NCBI RefSeq assembly: GCF_003576645.1
Contig: NC_044924.1
Span: 20,080,689-20,144,688 of the forward strand
Direction: 5' to 3'
From: Ipomoea triloba
Taxonomy: Eukaryota > Streptophyta > Magnoliopsida > Solanales > Convolvulaceae
Length of the DNA stretch: 64,000 nt
Shown piece after piece: positions 60,182 through 64,000 of this stretch (position 1 is its first letter; each line of letters begins with the position of its first letter). A model generated the notes under the pieces. It was not told where the DNA came from. It ran no database searches and saw nothing but the letters and a program-made list of their open reading frames with translations. The position numbers were made by a program, and so were the translations under genes.

Positions 60182-60603
60182 TAGAGATATTGAAATTAGT
60201 ATGTGTAAAAAAATAAAATTAAAAAACAAAATAATATTATTAGATAAGATTTGAGTGTAATTATAATGATAGTTACTTCGTAATTTACGCTGTTACATGG
60301 ACTGGTCCACAGTAAAATATGGGGCTTTAGATCCCGGAAATTAACGGCCCAAACGTTTTCTGGACGTGTCTATAAAACAGGCCCATTTATAAGTAAAGAT
60401 AGTTTTTATACCAATTTCCCAAACTCGATGCACATTTCTAAATTCAATACGTTCAAACGATCAAAACAGGAAGTCACAATCAACGTTCAAAGTTTTGTTT
60501 CATCAGTAAGTCGGGGTATCACTTCGTCACGGATTCAGCTTCAACGTTCTGCATTTCAGTTAGATTTTCAGAAATCTTGGCTGCAGGATCGACAATTCTG
60601 CAA
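60182..60603 (+). promoter_or_regulatory. Upstream region of the PRD3-like gene
   Basis: TATAAAA at 60371-60377 is a plausible TATA box, giving a leader of about 200 bases before ATG 60604. The leader is CAATC/TTCAACG-rich and has no in-frame ATG directly upstream. A Helitron ends at 60181, so any more distal control elements have been displaced by it. Confidence 0.5.
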
Positions 60604-62874
60604 ATGAAGCTGAAGATCAACAAAGCTTGTGATCTGAGCTCAATTTCCGTTCTTCCTCCTCATGCCAGGTTCAATTCTACTCCAATTTACTTCATATTTA
60701 TGGTGTTTGTGTTTATTCTGTGGTTGTGTATGTTGATCATACCTCGAACCAGCTGTTTGTTGCATGTTGATCATACCTCAAACCAGCTGTTTGTTGATAG
60801 TGTAGGCATTATGGAAAATGGGATGATATAATTGCAGTATCGTGATTTAGAGGACTGCTTTCGTGAATGAATGCGTATGTGATCGTTTACTGATTAGAGA
60901 AAGTTAAACTTTGTTTTCGTGTGTTGAGAAGGAGAACGAGCGTTGGGCCGAGCGGAACAGAGTCTTCAGTTTTTGGAAAAAGCCAAGCGTCGCAGCTGCG
61001 ATCACAGCAGTCGTTCTCTCAAGGATTTTCGTCTCAGCTCGGAATTTTCTCGCAGCTTTCGCAGAACTCCCCAGATGAGATTGTCACTAATGAACAGGTT
61101 CTCTCATTCGCTCTCTGGAGCTTACGTTTGCGAAGAGTTTATGTGAACAAATTGGCAATCGACTTCAAGCAAAATATAATTTGTGCTGGTTAATTTGTTA
61201 AAATTGATGCCAATGATTTATTATTCACATTTTCCAACTGTTAATAGTTTATTTTAAATTGTTTAATGCACCTTTTTTATTCTTCCAATATTGGACTATT
61301 GGAGTACTTCAACTCTCTGCTGCACCTATTGCTTTGAGGTTTCACGGTTCTACTATTCTGCCACTGCATGATGCCAAACATGGAAATTTATATGGTTTTG
61401 ATTCATAAGATGGAATACAGTTTAGTAATTTTGCACCTACATTTTAGTTTATAGATATCATACTTTACTATTTTTGCAGGAATTATTCTGACAGATGATT
61501 ATGTAGGCAAAGCATCATGTAACTTCTAATGGATTATTTCTAGTGCTGAGCTTATTATTAAATATCCGAAAGATACAAATATCTGATTTTTGTTGAATTT
61601 TTTCATTCCAGATCAAAAACTAAAGACTGTTTTCTTTGTACTATAATATAATAGAGACTAGGTTCTCAAGAAAGGGAGAATTCAGCAAAGAAAACTTCCT
61701 TCTTCCCTCCAATCAATTGTGATAGAGAAGAGAGTCAAATGCAGTTATCAAGAACTCCAACCAATTTAATGCATAAGTGGTCTATCCCTGAATACAAATG
61801 TATGCTACACTTTTCCATTGACCTAGTACCATCAGCTTGTTTTTAATTGATGCTTGCAAGTTTAATCTTAAACAGTAACATGAAGGAAAGTTCATGTTAT
61901 GCTAAATTTTGAGACTTCCTAGATATTCTGAGTCTGTTGATCTTTGATTTTATTTCAAAACCAGTAATTAAATGTATTAACTTGCCTATTTATTGTGCCA
62001 TTAACAGCCCAGATGAGCCAAGAACTTGAACACAGAATTGGAGTGATGGAAACTTCATTAAGTAGATTGGGAATGATCCTTGACTCCTACCAGAATGACA
62101 TTATGCAAGTAAATAGAGGAACAAAGGAAATATTATTGGAATGTAAGCATTCAAAATCTTTGATCTGGATGAATAGTTACATGAATTTCAAAGAGGCCCC
62201 TTACTCTCTTTCTTCCCACTGCTACACTACTGAACTTCTAGTGTATAATATAAAAGGCACAAGGGCATGAAAGGGTTTCCACAATAACTCCTTTACATTG
62301 TTCACATAATTGCCAAAGATATATCATTGAGAAAATGAGCTTTTTGAACTTCTCCCTGTAATGAATTTCACTTGTCAATCTGCCAGCAAGAGGTCAGGTA
62401 TGAACCTTATGGAACACAATATTTAATGCATTTTCTTTTCTGACCTGACAGTGGAAAGCTTACGACAGAGATTTGTGGTTCATGATGAATTGTTGCATGC
62501 AATGGTAAAAATACTTCTATCCAGTCTTCAATTACTTCTCTAAATTGATCCCATACTCCATATATTATTTTCTTTGTGAATGAAGTGCCAATGTACTTCA
62601 AACAGCATAAAATGCTTAACTCATGAGTCATGATCCTAACCAGAGGTATAATAATGCAGATCAAGGGACAAGAAGATCTCAAAGGTAGTCTGGACGGAAC
62701 CTTTAAATCCATGAGTGAAGAACTCAAGAAGAATGTGTGTCAAGAAGACTTCAGGGAGATGTCCTCAGTGATTTCAGCACTGCCTGGAAAGTTTGAAACT
62801 TTTATAGTCAAATTACAAAATGATCTGAGCAAAAGTTTGATCAAGGAGATACAGGCAACCATCTTGATTAAACT

Positions 62875-62915
<41 letters not shown>

Positions 62916-63730
62916 TATTTGACGCACATTGTTTTACATTCTTGAGTTGTAGTGAACAGTTTTTTGCTTTCTCATTCTATATACAGACTAATGTTGTAAC
63001 TTGCTTTAATTGCAGGCTATGGCCTCTAGCGCGAAGGTTCCCATCACAGAACCTGCATCCATTGATATCCCCCTCACAGAAGTACTTTCCTAGAAAAGAA
63101 TTTTCAAATCTTCTCAGAGGCGTTGTTGTCTTGGATTGCTATCAGAAACCTTAACCATTCAAGTATGTGCAGGAAATCAAAGGTCGTGCTGCTTTGCGTG
63201 AAATGCAGCCTCTAAAAAGGTATGTTTGAAATTTAACCCTTTCATCTTTATTACTATGCCATCATTTCTTCATAATCCCTTATTAGGGCCTAAAGGTCCA
63301 TGAGATCCCATTTCACAAAATAAAATGGAAGGAGATGGGGAAAATTTAATAATGACCAGGAAATCTTAGTTCAAACCTATGAATTGATTAGAAATGGGGT
63401 TAGTAATTGTAATTGTGATATAATTTCATTTTTATTGAACCTTTGCTTTTATTATACTGCTGTCTGGACTTGGGAATATTCTATATTTTATAATCTTTTT
63501 TTTGTCTTTTGTTTACTCTCTGCATTAAATCACTAAAGCCTTTCCTTTCAATTTTACTTTATAGACAACCAGTACATGCCAATCAGCAAATAGCCCCAGT
63601 GCTAAAGGTGGAAATGGGAAGCTGGAACTCAGTAAGGCATGAACAAGCTAATGTGAAAGCAAGAAGTTCAAATGAAAGGCACAAGGAGGAGCATTTGTTG
63701 GCCATTCAACTGGTAAATCTGTTTGTCTGC

Positions 63731-63761
<31 letters not shown>

Positions 63762-64000
63762 CCTGTGCATGCATATCTGTCTGTTTACCATACAGTAAGA
63801 GAAATAATGTTCTTTCAATTACTTAAGCTGCATATTGTATGATATTATTTAGAGAAAAAAAATTTGTTAGGTTTCACCGAAAGTTTTCTGAATTAAATTT
63901 TCATTAGAAAGTGCTGGACTTTGCAGGAAAAGGCACAGAGAGTAATTACCCCATCTGATGAGGATATTGACAGGGGTTTCTCCTGCTTGCTTACTGAAAA
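60604..64000 (+). CDS. PRD3: PRD3/PAIR1-like meiotic recombination initiation protein, 3' part outside window
   Basis: Plant-specific coiled-coil protein required for meiotic double-strand breaks and homologue pairing (Arabidopsis PRD3, rice PAIR1). Start MKLKINKACDLSSISVLPP matches the family N-terminus. Exons: 60604-60668, 60932-61097, 61655-61799, 62008-62142, 62452-62504, 62660-62854, 63016-63081, 63173-63219, 63565-63712, 63927 to the edge. Phases agree throughout with no stop. Marker segments: SQQSFSQGFSSQLGIFSQLS, RLGSQERENSAKK, REESQMQLSRTPTNLMHKW, SQELEHRIGVMETSLSRLGM (coiled coil), QVNRGTKEILLE, KGQEDLKGSLDGTFKS. The intron after 62854 starts GC (CAG|GCAACC); the others start GT. 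About 365 codons are visible. Introns 6 and 9 hold (AT)n tracts. It looks intact and is the only gene here without breaks. Confidence 0.9.
60731..60798 (+). repeat. 34-bp tandem duplication in intron 1 of the PRD3-like gene
   Basis: TGTTGATCATACCTCGAACC and TGTTGATCATACCTCAAACC begin two adjacent 34-base units, nearly identical. The intron splice sites are not touched. Confidence 0.85.

Noticed and set aside
60577..60603. Earlier start for the PRD3-like protein at a TTG
   Set aside because: It is not an ATG. The family N-terminus begins exactly at ATG 60604.

Overview
This is eukaryotic plant nuclear DNA, most likely from a eudicot. It holds introns with GT-AG (and probably one GC-AG) junctions, long AT-rich stretches, Helitrons, Ty1/copia and Ty3/gypsy LTR retrotransposons, an L1-type LINE and foldback MITEs. 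Almost everything left of position 60.2 kb is transposon-derived. The one convincing host gene is at the right edge (60604-64000, running off the window). Its exon-by-exon translation matches PRD3/PAIR1, a plant protein needed to start meiotic recombination.

Layout. 1-15920 ('block A') and 34422-53039 ('block B') are two diverged copies of one large autonomous-type Helitron. It carries an RPA70-like single-strand-DNA-binding gene, a long spacer with apparently captured host-gene fragments, a Ty1/copia element with 133-bp LTRs inserted at the same site in both copies, and a Rep/helicase (RepHel) gene. Block A lacks its 5' end (window edge) and is cut inside the helicase at about 15920. Block B runs from a TC-type 5' end (34422) to a hairpin plus CTAG 3' end (53039). 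15.9-34.4 kb is a nest of other elements: a gypsy LTR at about 17350-20998 holding a solo LTR (17661-20055, TSD GTGAC), a Tat-like gypsy fragment with an antisense ORF, a 341-bp foldback, an L1-type LINE on the minus strand (26141-30150) and a second large solo LTR (31072-33658, minus).

History. Both blocks share stop codons and frameshifts in RepHel and in the copia polyprotein, and share 5'/3' LTR differences, so the Helitron and its copia passenger were already defective before the blocks split. Afterwards block A gained a 1550-bp non-autonomous Helitron (2531-4080), and block B gained a 1322-bp solo LTR (38536-39857, TSD CTTAG). Each has a clean empty site in the other block. The two RPA genes then broke independently.

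Assembly caution. Single N characters at 14266, 53387 and 56447 mark joins. On both sides of the last two, about 2.3 kb is repeated without visible difference. The apparent threefold copy of the helicase end (51.0-58.8 kb) is therefore most likely unmerged contig overlap. The join at 14266 removes the HUH motif of block A's Rep.

53.0-60.2 kb holds further Helitron ends, including a complete minus-strand non-autonomous Helitron (58747-60181) that ends about 0.4 kb before the PRD3-like start codon.
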